From IMG/VR virus record IMGVR_UViG_3300037258_000653, positions 1 through 64,000 of that record: DNA of 64,000 bases. One strand, given 5' to 3'. The notes beneath the pieces are model-generated. The model saw only the letters and a list, made by a program, of their open reading frames with translations, did no database searches and was not told where the DNA came from. The translations under genes and the position numbers were made by a program. Numbering within the stretch: the stretch's first letter is position 1; the number at the start of each line of letters is the position of its first letter. Of the stretch, positions 23,461 to 31,688 are shown one piece after another. Origin of the DNA: a virus.

Positions 23461-23877
23461 TCACCCTTTCCGGTGCTCGCCGGCCAGCTGGCCGGCGTGG
23501 TCTTCGAGGTCGTGCATCCATGCGTCGATCGAGGCGTGGCGGGTGAGGACGTGGCGGCCGCAGCGGATGAGCCAGCTGCCGCGGCGGGTGCGGTGCTCGG
23601 TGAAGCACCGCTGGCCGGGCCCGAACCGGAACACGGTCAGGCCGCCCTCGGCGGTGCGGCCGCCGAGCTCGGTGAAGGTGCGGCCGGACTGGCCGGAGCG
23701 GATCCACACGGCGCCGTCGGCGCCCTCGGCGGTCCGCTCGTCGAGGGTGATGTCCCAGCCGTAGCGCCAGTTGTCGCACTCCACCTGGTGGCAGGCGGCG
23801 ATGACGTACCGGTCGTGCGGCATCCTGACGACGTAGTCGCGGGTCGCGGGGCCGCGGTTCAGGAGCGCTGCTGGCAT
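23461..23877 (-). CDS. Unknown protein between two tail-tube-like genes
   Basis: 138 aa. Polar and basic with several His and Cys (IAACHQVECDNWRYG, WLIRCGRHVLTRH). It may be a tail-associated chaperone or a small insertion; no family recognised. It is transcribed with its neighbours, 3 bp from the upstream stop. Confidence 0.6.
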   Translation of the reverse strand: MPAALLNRGPATRDYVVRMPHDRYVIAACHQVECDNWRYGWDITLDERTAEGADGAVWIRSGQSGRTFTELGGRTAEGGLTVFRFGPGQRCFTEHRTRRGSWLIRCGRHVLTRHASIDAWMHDLEDHAGQLAGEHRKG

Positions 23878-23880
23878 GGC

Positions 23881-24843
23881 TTACCCCCAGGGAGCGGTGT
23901 TGCGGTTGACCACCACGGCGTACGTGGCGGAGCTGAAGGTGCCGGCGGAGATGACCCGCAGGTACTGCTGCACGGCCTGGGTGACCGTCCCGGACCCCGC
24001 CGAGCTGCTGGCGATCGCGGAGCCGCCGGCGGTCGCGGCCACGCTGAACGAGGTCCCCGCCGGGCTGACGACGTAGTACGTCGTCCCGGCCGAGAACCCG
24101 CCGGGCAGGCTGTAGCCGGGGACGCCCGGCGCGGCCAGGGCCACGGGCGTGCCGGCGGCCAGGGCGCTGCCCGCCGCGGTGAACACCGCCGGGGTGCCCA
24201 GCGTCGCGGTGAACGGCCCGCTGAATGCCTGGACGCGCTGCGTCGCCGGCGCGGCGGTGAACGCGGTGAACGCGGCCAGCGCCGACCAGGTGGCGTTGTC
24301 GGGTGACTGCTGGACGGTGACGGTGACGCTCGTGCCGGTGAAGCTGGTGAGCTGCAGGTAGCACTGCGCGCCGAACAGCGTCCCTGCGCTGTTATTCAGC
24401 GCCGCGCCGTTGGCCGCGCCGGCGTCGGTGCGCAGGCCGGGGGTGAGCATGAGCCCCCAGTCCAGGGCGAATCCCTGGCCGTGCCCGTCGACCTTCATGG
24501 TCAGGCCGCCGTCGCCGGCGCGGGAAGGCGGGTAGTCGGCCTGCTTGGCGTTCAGGCACGCTGCGATGCTGCCGACGGCCATGGGCGGCAGCAGCGCGGT
24601 CAGCAGGACGTCGGTGCGGGGCAGCGCGGACAGCACCGGGTGGGCGTTCGCCGCGTCGAAGAACGAGGTGAACGACATGCTCCCGTCGAGCAGCGCGGCC
24701 AGCCGGGAGTGCGCGGACTGGGTGATGTCGGTGGCGTCCAGCAGGCCCATCCCGGCGGCGATGGAGTCCAGCGCGCTGATGTTCCCGGACAGGTCGTAGC
24801 CCCCGACGAGGAACCGGGCGCCGAGCCCGGACTGCTTGCTCAC
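23881..24843 (-). CDS. Tail-tube-like protein with extra beta domain
   Basis: 320 aa. The first 140 residues resemble tail tube proteins (FLVGGYDLSGNISALDSI, LDATDITQSAHSRLAALLDG). The C-terminal half is Ser/Thr/Gly-rich beta structure containing TTYYVVSPAGTSFSVAATAGG, the same segment found in the fibre at 17985. It could be a second tube protein or a decorated tube subunit. Its stop-proximal genes are tail genes. Confidence 0.66.
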   Translation of the reverse strand: MSKQSGLGARFLVGGYDLSGNISALDSIAAGMGLLDATDITQSAHSRLAALLDGSMSFTSFFDAANAHPVLSALPRTDVLLTALLPPMAVGSIAACLNAKQADYPPSRAGDGGLTMKVDGHGQGFALDWGLMLTPGLRTDAGAANGAALNNSAGTLFGAQCYLQLTSFTGTSVTVTVQQSPDNATWSALAAFTAFTAAPATQRVQAFSGPFTATLGTPAVFTAAGSALAAGTPVALAAPGVPGYSLPGGFSAGTTYYVVSPAGTSFSVAATAGGSAIASSSAGSGTVTQAVQQYLRVISAGTFSSATYAVVVNRNTAPWG

Positions 24844-25292
24844 GGGCTCAGCCCCCAGAGGTCGTCAACTACAACTGGCAGGGTTATCTGCAGGACGCGG
24901 AACTGCTTGCCTTCCTGGGTCACGTAGAGGGGCTCGGCGCGCAGGCTGAACAGGTCGATCTCGCGGACCAGGCCGCCGAGGGTGAAGTTGCCGGAGTACT
25001 CCGCGAGCAGGGCGCTGGCCGCGGCCAGGATGGCGGGGTCGATGCCGTCGAGGGGCTTCTGCGTCATCGGGTCGAAGATCATCACCAGGAAGGTGATGGT
25101 CCCGCTGACCGAGCTGAGCCCGGACTTGCTGCCGTCGGGGACGACCGGGCCCAGGGTGATGGAGCAGGACAGGGCGCTCCCCGGCGAGCTCCGCGGCTCG
25201 TGGGTGTTGACCCGCGCGAACAGGTTGAGCTTCGAGGCGTGGGATTCCAGGGCGTCGAACAGCGCCTTCGCGGCCGCGGCGTCGAAGGCCAT
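24840..25292 (-). CDS. Probable tail terminator / tail completion protein
   Basis: 150 aa from ATG 25292 (overlaps upstream stop by 1 base). MAFDAAAAKALFDALESHA, then mixed strands ITFLVMIFDPM and IDLFSLRAEPLYVTQEGKQFRVLQITLPVVV. Size, position between the HK97-gp10-like gene and the tail tube, and alpha/beta plan fit gpU-type terminators that cap the tail tube. Confidence 0.65.
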   Translation of the reverse strand: MAFDAAAAKALFDALESHASKLNLFARVNTHEPRSSPGSALSCSITLGPVVPDGSKSGLSSVSGTITFLVMIFDPMTQKPLDGIDPAILAAASALLAEYSGNFTLGGLVREIDLFSLRAEPLYVTQEGKQFRVLQITLPVVVDDLWGLSP

Positions 25293-25699
25293 CAGGCACC
25301 GCCGCCGAGCTTCTCGATGAGGGCGGCCATCTGGGCCCGGGCGAACGGGGTGACCTGCCGGCGCATCCGCAGCCGGGTGCGCCGGAAGGTGTGGTAGCCG
25401 CGGAACCCGGTGGACTGGTTGCGCTGGCTGGTGCCCTCCAGCCACGGCCAGGAGTACTCGCCCTTGCGGATGCCGCCGAAAATGATCATCCCGTCGCCGT
25501 CGCCGGCGATGCTGACGCCGCCGGCGGCGGCGCCGGTGCCGCCCCGCCCGGACTTGTCCATCCGCTCGGTGTCCAGCTGGATCCAGGTCTGGCCGATCTC
25601 GGCGACCTCGACGGCCAGGGCGCGGCCGAACTGGCGGACGGCGGCCGCGGCGCGGGCGTCGAACACCGGGCCGCTGATCGAGACCTTCGTGGTGGCCAT
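25292..25699 (-). CDS. HK97 gp10-like head-tail joining protein
   Basis: 135 aa. GPVFDARAAAAVRQFGRALAVEVAEIGQTWI, a central Gly-rich loop and FRRTRLRMRRQVTPFARAQMAALIEKLG follow the HK97 gp10 pattern (long helix, basic segment, C-terminal helix). Such proteins act at the neck. Located between the connector and tail terminator, as in HK97-like modules. Confidence 0.7.
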   Translation of the reverse strand: MATTKVSISGPVFDARAAAAVRQFGRALAVEVAEIGQTWIQLDTERMDKSGRGGTGAAAGGVSIAGDGDGMIIFGGIRKGEYSWPWLEGTSQRNQSTGFRGYHTFRRTRLRMRRQVTPFARAQMAALIEKLGGGA

Positions 25700-26292
25700 C
25701 AGCCCGCTCCCCCGGCTGGCGGGAAGCCAGGCGGCCGGCGCGGCGGCCCGGCCGGGCGCGTGCCGGCGGCCGGGGCAGCGGCGGACGGCGGGACCATGCG
25801 CTCCGCGCCGGCCGCCAGGTCACCGCCTGCTGGCGGCCCGCCCTCGGTGCCGTTCCCTGCCGGAGCGGCGGCGGTCGCCGGCGCACGGGCGGCGAGCAGC
25901 GCGGCGACGTGCCTCTTCATGTCCTGGTGCCGGGCGTCCGCGGCGTCTGACTGCCGCTTCTCGGCGGCCGCGGCGTGCTCAGCGACCTTCGCCGAGGTTC
26001 GCTTCGCGGCGTGCCGGGCGGTCAGCACGCCGAGGACCGCGGCGGACAGCGGCACGCCGGTGAGGATCACCAGCGTGATCGCGGCCCGGCCGCCGGGCGA
26101 CGCCGGGCCGGCGTCGCAGCCGGCGGTCGCCGCGGTGCCCACCGCGCAGTACAGGCCGTGCCAGAACGACAGGTGCCACGCCGCTGACAGCAGCCACCCC
26201 GCGGCCGCCAGGTAGCCGACGGCCCCGGCGGCGGCCCCGGCGCGCCTCGTCGTCACCGCGGCCCGCGCGGCCGCCAGGCGCCGGGCCGTCAT
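25699..26292 (-). CDS. Membrane protein within the head-tail operon, unknown
   Basis: 197 aa from ATG 26292. Two probable transmembrane helices (GYLAAAGWLLSAAWHLSFW; AITLVILTGVPLSAAVLGVL) are separated by a loop with two Cys, then a coiled basic/Ala-rich region and a Pro-rich tail. Membrane proteins are unexpected in a neck gene block. ATGA-type overlaps on both sides make it part of the operon. Confidence 0.62.
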   Translation of the reverse strand: MTARRLAAARAAVTTRRAGAAAGAVGYLAAAGWLLSAAWHLSFWHGLYCAVGTAATAGCDAGPASPGGRAAITLVILTGVPLSAAVLGVLTARHAAKRTSAKVAEHAAAAEKRQSDAADARHQDMKRHVAALLAARAPATAAAPAGNGTEGGPPAGGDLAAGAERMVPPSAAAPAAGTRPAGPPRRPPGFPPAGGAG

Positions 26293-26732
26293 GTCAGTCC
26301 CCCGGCGGCGCAGACCAGCGCGCCGAGGACCAGCAGGCCGTAGGTCTGGGCGACGGCCAGGGCGCCGCGCTCGGGCCGCAGCCACGCGATCACCCCGGCC
26401 TCGGCCGCGGTCAGGGCCAGCGACACCGCCACGGCGGCGGTGCCTGCCCAGGCCAGGAACGGCAGCGCGGGGATGATCGCCCCGGCCGCTGAGGCGATGC
26501 CGCAGGCCAGGGCCGGGGCGGCCCGGCGGCCGTTGGCCAGCCACATCGGGCCGGCCATTCCGACGAGCTCGGCCAGGCCGTCGGACAGCGCGGCGTGCCA
26601 GATGCCGCCCCGTCCCTGCCGGGCGATGATCATCCCGGCGACCAGGCCGAGGACGAGGATCGCGCCGTCCGCGGCGCCGAGGACCATCGCGGAGCGGGTG
26701 CCGCCGGGCAGCGGCGGCGCGGCGGCCGTCAC
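26289..26732 (-). CDS. VIT1/CCC1-like membrane protein
   Basis: 147 aa from GTG 26732 (overlaps upstream stop, GTGA). Four to five hydrophobic helices. GAADGAILVLGLVAGM resembles the first helix motif of VIT1/CCC1 transporters (GxxDGLvs..GLVaGv), and ASAAGAIIPALPFL matches their conserved GAxIPLLPF segment. VIT1/CCC1 proteins export Fe2+ or Mn2+. The cytoplasmic metal-binding helices of the family are missing, so transport is doubtful. Confidence 0.58.
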   Translation of the reverse strand: MTAAAPPLPGGTRSAMVLGAADGAILVLGLVAGMIIARQGRGGIWHAALSDGLAELVGMAGPMWLANGRRAAPALACGIASAAGAIIPALPFLAWAGTAAVAVSLALTAAEAGVIAWLRPERGALAVAQTYGLLVLGALVCAAGGLT

Positions 26733-27085
26733 GGCGCGCCGCCGCAGGTGACCTCGTCGCCGGGCTTGGCGACCCGGTCGCGGGGCGGCAGCTCGTACAG
26801 CGGCAGCCCGCAGCACGGCGTCATGCCGTCGCCGTCGTCCGGCGGGCAGGCGTGCGCCACGATGACCCTGCGGCCGGTGATCGCCGGCTGGCCGTCGTCG
26901 TCGCGGGCCATCCGCAGCTCGACGTCGCGGCCCTCCAGCTCCGGCGGCGCGGCGGGGTCGTCCAGGTCGTGCCAGTGCGCGCCGGTGCCGTCGGCGTCCA
27001 GCGACGGGCCGAGGGTGACACCGGCCGGCCACACCATGCCCATCCCGAGGTAGGCACCGGGGATGAGGACGCGGTAGGTGGTCAT
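26729..27085 (-). CDS. Small protein with a Cys motif, unknown
   Basis: 118 aa. N-terminal YRVLIPGAYLGMGMVWPAGV is beta-like; the C-terminus has HACPPDD, TPCCGLPLYELPP and VTCGG, perhaps a zinc site. Placed directly after the connector gene, where head-completion proteins often lie. No family recognised. Confidence 0.58.
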   Translation of the reverse strand: MTTYRVLIPGAYLGMGMVWPAGVTLGPSLDADGTGAHWHDLDDPAAPPELEGRDVELRMARDDDGQPAITGRRVIVAHACPPDDGDGMTPCCGLPLYELPPRDRVAKPGDEVTCGGAP

Positions 27086-27101
27086 CGGGGCTGCCTCCTG
27101 G

Positions 27102-28244
27102 TCATATGGCGTCGATCCGGGCCATGCGCCCGCAGGCGGTGCGGGCCTCGTCCCACAGCTCGGCGAGGGCCGCCCCGGACGCGGGCACCGCTGACTCGCC
27201 GGAGCCGGTGACGCGGGCGTAGCCGGAGGTCTCCTGGAGGATCTGGACGGATGCCTCGGCGATGGCCAGGTCGCGGATCAGGCTGGGGTACCGGTGCTTG
27301 GACACGGCCGTGGCGGTGTCCCAGGACTGGGCGGTCGTGCCGAGGAAGCCGCGCTGCACCGTCAGGGACCGGTAGGCCCAGATGTCGTCGCCGGAGTGCT
27401 CCTGCACCGGGGTGCCGTTAAAGCCCCGGGTGACCGTGGCCACGGCGGCCTGGACGCGCAGGACGAGCATCTGCTCGGTGCCCGCCAGCAGGACCTCGCC
27501 CTGCGCCGGCGCTGTGCCGGTGCCTGACCACTGGAGCTGGGTGTCGCCGACGCTGGCGGTGGTGCAGCCCGAGCCGGCCATGTCCAGCCCGGTGTCGGCG
27601 CCCTGCCGGCCGGACACCAGGATCCGCTCGCCGAGGTAGGGCGCGATCAGCCCGGCGTGGCCCAGGGCGTCGCCGGGGAACGGCGCCTCGCCGCGGCCGT
27701 AGCCGAGGATCAGCAGGTCCCCGACGCCGACCGGCCCGGCGGAGGCGACCTCGATCGTGGTGTCCGAGGAGCCGATCCCGGCGTTGAGGGTGGTGACCTG
27801 GTCAGCGTCGGCGGTGAAGTTCCACGTGCCCGTCGCCATGATCGCGTTCTGCGGCGTGGAGGAATTCCCGCCGAACGTCGCCGACCCGGACCGGTCCAGC
27901 TCGATCGACGTCCAGGGGAAGCCGGGCCGCTTGTTCGCCGGCCGCAGGAAGCACTGGTCCAGGCCTATGGCCACGCCGCCGGAGACGAGCGAGGTGAGGC
28001 ACAGGACCTCGTCGCGGCGCAGCTTCAGCTTCCACGGGGACACCCACTGGTAGTTCGGCCAGTCCCACCACTTCGTCCCGTCCCACGGGTAGTAGAGCCG
28101 GTGGAACTCGCCCTCGATCTTCCGGGACGCGGTGGTGATCGCCCGGTCGGACCTGCCCTGGATATCGGCGGTGATCCCGTCGCGGAAGTCGATCGCGCCC
28201 TGGACGTCCTCCCGCGAGCAGTACGCCGGCTCGTAGACCGTCAC
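27102..28244 (-). CDS. Head-tail connector protein
   Basis: 380 aa. YCSREDVQGAIDF and ASRKIEGEFHRLYYPWDGTKWWDWP mark the helical N-terminal part of gp6/gp15-like connectors; the C-terminal LIRDLAIAEASVQILQETSGYAR and AELWDEARTACGRM are the matching helices. The middle (residues about 90-300) is a large beta domain with TRGFNGTPVQEH, so the protein is much longer than the usual 100-120 aa connector and may expose a decoration domain at the neck. Confidence 0.76.
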   Translation of the reverse strand: MTVYEPAYCSREDVQGAIDFRDGITADIQGRSDRAITTASRKIEGEFHRLYYPWDGTKWWDWPNYQWVSPWKLKLRRDEVLCLTSLVSGGVAIGLDQCFLRPANKRPGFPWTSIELDRSGSATFGGNSSTPQNAIMATGTWNFTADADQVTTLNAGIGSSDTTIEVASAGPVGVGDLLILGYGRGEAPFPGDALGHAGLIAPYLGERILVSGRQGADTGLDMAGSGCTTASVGDTQLQWSGTGTAPAQGEVLLAGTEQMLVLRVQAAVATVTRGFNGTPVQEHSGDDIWAYRSLTVQRGFLGTTAQSWDTATAVSKHRYPSLIRDLAIAEASVQILQETSGYARVTGSGESAVPASGAALAELWDEARTACGRMARIDAI

Positions 28245-28834
28245 GGCCAGGTCACCGTCCAGGCCTCCCCGTCCGGCACCGCGCCGAGCCCGGCCAGGTC
28301 ATGCAGCTCGCCCCACGACCAGACCGCGCCGGACGGGTCGACGGCGAGCGCGTGCGGGCCGCCGGGCAGCTCGGCGCCGATGATCAGCCCGGCGGCCCCG
28401 GTCACGTGAAGCCCGGATAGCTCTTCGAGGAGGTCATGGGGCATCACCTCCTCGAAGGCGGGCCGGCAGCCCGCCAGGCCCGCGGCGGCGGCCGCGCGCA
28501 GCGCGCCGGCGATGCTGACGCCCTGATCCGCGGTGCCGCCGGCAGCGAAGTGCAGGGCGAGCACGTCGTCGCCGGTGACCCGCTGGCCGGCCAGCCGCAG
28601 CGAGGCCGCGAGGGCCTCGGCGCAGCAGCAGTCGGCGTCCGCGGGGGCCAGCGCGAGGCCGCGCCTGGTGCCGTGCTTGCGGGAGGTCGTCTTGTGCTTC
28701 TTGGTGCCGTCTTCCCGGTGCTTGGCCGGCTGCATGGGGTGGGTGGCGAGGCCGCCGGGCAGCTTCTGCTGGCGCAGCACGGGGATTGTCGGGGGCTTGG
28801 CGGTCTTCCCGACGCGGACCCTGAGCTTGGTCAT
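28241..28834 (-). CDS. Papain/C39-like fold protein in the head operon
   Basis: 197 aa. A basic N-terminus (residues 1-55) precedes a domain resembling C39-type cysteine peptidases: ADCCCAEALAASLRLAG (Cys at a helix start), GGPHALAVDPSGAVWSWGE (His and Asp spaced as in the C39 catalytic pair). Whether it is active is unknown. It sits directly after capsid gene 2, so it could process or be packaged with the capsid. Confidence 0.55.
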   Translation of the reverse strand: MTKLRVRVGKTAKPPTIPVLRQQKLPGGLATHPMQPAKHREDGTKKHKTTSRKHGTRRGLALAPADADCCCAEALAASLRLAGQRVTGDDVLALHFAAGGTADQGVSIAGALRAAAAAGLAGCRPAFEEVMPHDLLEELSGLHVTGAAGLIIGAELPGGPHALAVDPSGAVWSWGELHDLAGLGAVPDGEAWTVTWP

Positions 28835-30039
28835 GCGGGCTGCCCGAGGACGACGACGGGGCTGACCTGCTGCCCGGAGCTGGTGGTGGTCTGCGACCGG
28901 ATCCAGTACCGGCCGTCCAGCCGGGCCTTGGTCCGGAAGCTGGTGGTCGCCGACCCGAACCCGGCGCCGCGCGGGGAGGTCTCGACGAGCATTTCCATCC
29001 GGTCGGCGATGACGTAGTTCCGCAGGTCGGCGAGGATCATGTCGCCGGTGGTGCCGACGGCGGGCTGGTGGTCGGTGATCGCTGCGGGAATGCCCAGCAA
29101 GGACGGGCTGGTGTGGGTGCCGTCGCCGAGCTGCAGCCAGTCCGACAGCGTGACCGCCGCCGACGCCGGCGCCGTCCCGACGGTCAGGTACATCTCCAGG
29201 ATCTGGTCCAGGACGGCCGAGGAGATCAGCCAGCCCACGCCGGGAACCCCGGCGGTGAGGCCGGCCTGCTTGGCGGCCGGGTGCAGGCCCTTGAGCATGC
29301 CGACGACGTCGGCCAGCACGACCTCGTCCGAGGTCTGCCGCTGCACGGTCAGAGCGCAGCCGGCGGCCGCCAGTGCCTCGGGCTCCCCGGCGCCCGTGCC
29401 GGAGCAGATGAACGCGTCGTCCTCGGTCCAGGCCAGGCCCCGGCCGATGACCCGCGCCAGCAGGTCCCCCAGGGCGCCCGCGGCGTCGTCTACGAGCTCG
29501 TTGGGCACCTCAGACAGCAGCGCGGCGAGCTTGCGGGCCTCCATGACCTCCCGCTGCACCTGCGGGCTGCTGGCCGCGATCGGGGCTCCGGTCTCGGTCC
29601 AGCCGAAGGTCAGGCCGCCGAGCGCCTGCCGCCCCGAGGCCTGCGAGGAGTTGTCGATGGAAGGCAGGCCGTAGCGCAGCGACGACGACGCCAGGACCAT
29701 CGCCTGCGGCCGGACGATGGCCTCGGTCATGTAGGCCATGACCTCTGACCGCAGCGTCTCGGGCACCAGGAAGCCGCCCTGAGCGGGCACCGACTCGGAG
29801 AACCCGGCGTTGCGCGGCCGGGTCATCGCGTTCGCGATCTGCTGCCGGGCGGTGTCATCGCCGGGGTCGGTGACGGCGCGCATGTACGTCCCCCACGACC
29901 GGGCCCACGGCATGCCGTCCAGGACGGCGCCGGGGGCGTCGGCGCGGTTCAGCGCGGCCTTCCAGCTCCCGGGCCCGGGCAGTTCCCCGGAGACCGCGAG
30001 GCCGGCGAGCACGTCGCCGGCGTCCTGCGTGGTGGTCAT
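28831..30039 (-). CDS. Major capsid protein 2 (HK97 fold)
   Basis: 402 aa. MTRPRNAGFSESVPAQGGF (from residue 72) begins the HK97 core, followed by LVPETLRSEVMAYM, FGWTETGAPI and the closing YWIRSQTTTSSG. It is paralogous to the protein at 31689 (shared TRPRNAG, GG-LVPE-LRSE and ARKL) but shorter, lacking the long N-terminal scaffold-like region. It may form a subset of capsomers or an alternative capsid. Confidence 0.85.
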   Translation of the reverse strand: MTTTQDAGDVLAGLAVSGELPGPGSWKAALNRADAPGAVLDGMPWARSWGTYMRAVTDPGDDTARQQIANAMTRPRNAGFSESVPAQGGFLVPETLRSEVMAYMTEAIVRPQAMVLASSSLRYGLPSIDNSSQASGRQALGGLTFGWTETGAPIAASSPQVQREVMEARKLAALLSEVPNELVDDAAGALGDLLARVIGRGLAWTEDDAFICSGTGAGEPEALAAAGCALTVQRQTSDEVVLADVVGMLKGLHPAAKQAGLTAGVPGVGWLISSAVLDQILEMYLTVGTAPASAAVTLSDWLQLGDGTHTSPSLLGIPAAITDHQPAVGTTGDMILADLRNYVIADRMEMLVETSPRGAGFGSATTSFRTKARLDGRYWIRSQTTTSSGQQVSPVVVLGQPA

Positions 30040-30302
30040 CCGTCTCTCCCCATGGCGATCCCGGGCGCGGGCGTGACCACGTCACGCGGCGCGCGCCACC
30101 CGCAGAACCCGCAGAAGGCGGTCACTGCCGCGCCGGCGTCGGTCGACGGCGCGCCCGTCAGCGGCTCGCCGTCCCGGGGGCAGGCCAGGCCGCCGGTGGC
30201 CATCACCTCGGACCTCCACCAGCCGAACTCGCGTTCCTTGTCCTCGAAGATCGCCGCCAGGCCGTACCAGGCGCCGGTCGCGGGCTTGGCGTCAGCGGCC
30301 AC
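30036..30302 (-). CDS. Small zinc-ribbon-like protein in the capsid operon
   Basis: 88 aa from GTG 30302. LACPRDGEPLTG and AFCGFCGWRAP give CxxD...CxxC spacing of a possible zinc ribbon; AWYGLAAIFEDKEREFGWW precedes it. Its stop overlaps capsid gene 2's start by 4 bp. Role in head assembly is conceivable but unsupported. Confidence 0.58.
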   Translation of the reverse strand: MAADAKPATGAWYGLAAIFEDKEREFGWWRSEVMATGGLACPRDGEPLTGAPSTDAGAAVTAFCGFCGWRAPRDVVTPAPGIAMGRDG

Positions 30303-30744
30303 CGGCGCCCTTCCCGGTCCCCGGCGGCCCCGCCGCCTTCGGGGCCTTGGCGGCCGCCGGCGCCGCGGCGGCGCTGTCCCCGGCATCCGCCGTGCCGGGC
30401 TCTTCTGCCGGGGCGGCCTCGGGGTCCTCCGCGGCGGCGTCCGCCAGGCCGGCCGCGGCGGCCGCTGCAGCCTCGGCGGCGGCCGCGGTGTCCTGCGGGG
30501 CTCCGTCCGTGGTGTCCGCCGGTGACGGGCTCGCGCTCCCGTCACCGGCGGAGCCTGTCCCGGTCTCCGAGGCCGACACGGAGATGACCCGGTCGCCGAT
30601 GGTCGCGATTCCGGTGCTGCTGATCTTCGGCATGTCCTGGCCTTCCTGGGGGGTCTCGGGAGCGGGGATGCTCGCCCGGCATTCCGGGCAGCACGGGGCG
30701 CCGGCCGTGTAGAGGCAGCCGCAGCTGCCGCACCGCCAGCGCAC
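30292..30744 (-). CDS. Zinc-ribbon protein with Ala/Pro-rich tail
   Basis: 150 aa from GTG 30744. An N-terminal zinc ribbon (RCGSCGCLYTAG then CCPECRA, C-x2-C...C-x2-C) is followed by MPKISSTGIATIG and a long disordered Ala/Glu/Pro segment. Such tailed small proteins occur beside capsid genes as decoration or scaffold components; the actual role is unknown. Confidence 0.58.
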   Translation of the reverse strand: MRWRCGSCGCLYTAGAPCCPECRASIPAPETPQEGQDMPKISSTGIATIGDRVISVSASETGTGSAGDGSASPSPADTTDGAPQDTAAAAEAAAAAAAGLADAAAEDPEAAPAEEPGTADAGDSAAAAPAAAKAPKAAGPPGTGKGAGGR

Positions 30745-30746
30745 GG

Positions 30747-31181
30747 CTAGCAGCCGACCGCGGTCTGGGCGGCCAGCGTGGTGGTCGTGCCGGACCACTT
30801 CAGGTACCAGCCGGCGGGCAGCCGGAAGGTGATGACCTGCCCGGCGGTCACCGGGCCGCTGGGCGACACCGCGGCGTCGGACGCCGCCGAGGTGTGCCCG
30901 ATCGTCACCGTGGTGGCGGTGCCCGCCGTGCCGACGGTCAGGTACACCTCGTAGTCCCGGCTGGTGTCGGCCAGCTGCCTCGCCGTGCCGTTGACCGCGC
31001 CGATGCTCGCGATCACCGGCGCCGACGCCGCGGTGCTCGACCCGGCGCCGAGCGGCGCGGTCACCGCGAACGGGCTGACGTACTGGCCGTCCTTGCGCAG
31101 GTACTCGCTGACCTGGTCGGCGGTCTCGCCCGCGCCGCCGGTCTGCCCGGCCGCCGCGCTGATCTTCAGGTCCGCTGTCAT
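30747..31181 (-). CDS. Possible head decoration protein
   Basis: 144 aa from ATG 31181. Beta-rich: SPFAVTAPLGAGSSTAASAP, then YEVYLTVGTAGTATTVTIG and FRLPAGWYLKWSG. Lies between the two capsid genes with another similar small protein. Capsid decoration is an inference from position and Thr/Ser/Gly-rich beta composition. Confidence 0.55.
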   Translation of the reverse strand: MTADLKISAAAGQTGGAGETADQVSEYLRKDGQYVSPFAVTAPLGAGSSTAASAPVIASIGAVNGTARQLADTSRDYEVYLTVGTAGTATTVTIGHTSAASDAAVSPSGPVTAGQVITFRLPAGWYLKWSGTTTTLAAQTAVGC

Positions 31182-31192
31182 CGCCGTCCCCC

Positions 31193-31615
31193 TTACGAGC
31201 CCGACCCGGACAGGGGCCGGAGCATGTCCGGGGACCGCTGCACGAGCAGGTCGTGGGGGATCGCGGTGACCAGGCCGCCGGCGGCGACGGACACCTCGAG
31301 GTACTCGGCGCCTGACGGGAGCTCCGCGGCGTCGACGTACACCATCGCCGCGCCGGACGCGATGACGATCGTCGAGGCCGCCGCCTGGCTCTGCGCGACC
31401 CACTGGGCGCCGCCCCCGGTGGAGGTGTTCGTCCAGTAGCTCGTGATCACCGGCAGCGCCGTGGGGGAGCCGTTGTATGAGCCGGCGGACTTGAGGGTGA
31501 ACGTGTCGTTGCCGGTGAGCACGAACGTGTAGCCCGCGCAGTCCTTGACGGACAGCAGGGTGCCCGCCGCGATCGCGGCGGGGTTGAACAGCCGTCCCGC
31601 GCCTTCCATCCCCAT
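31193..31615 (-). CDS. Possible head decoration/fibre-like protein
   Basis: 140 aa. MGMEGAGRLFNPAAIAAGTL, YTFVLTGNDTFTLKSAGSYNG and a beta-rich C-terminus. Directly downstream of capsid gene 1, where decoration proteins typically lie. No named family recognised. Confidence 0.55.
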   Translation of the reverse strand: MGMEGAGRLFNPAAIAAGTLLSVKDCAGYTFVLTGNDTFTLKSAGSYNGSPTALPVITSYWTNTSTGGGAQWVAQSQAAASTIVIASGAAMVYVDAAELPSGAEYLEVSVAAGGLVTAIPHDLLVQRSPDMLRPLSGSGS

Positions 31616-31688
31616 GTCGGGGCCTCCTTCGTTGCCGTGGCCGGGTGGCCGGCGGACTGCCGGCGGCCAGGTGGCCGCCGGCAGGCGG

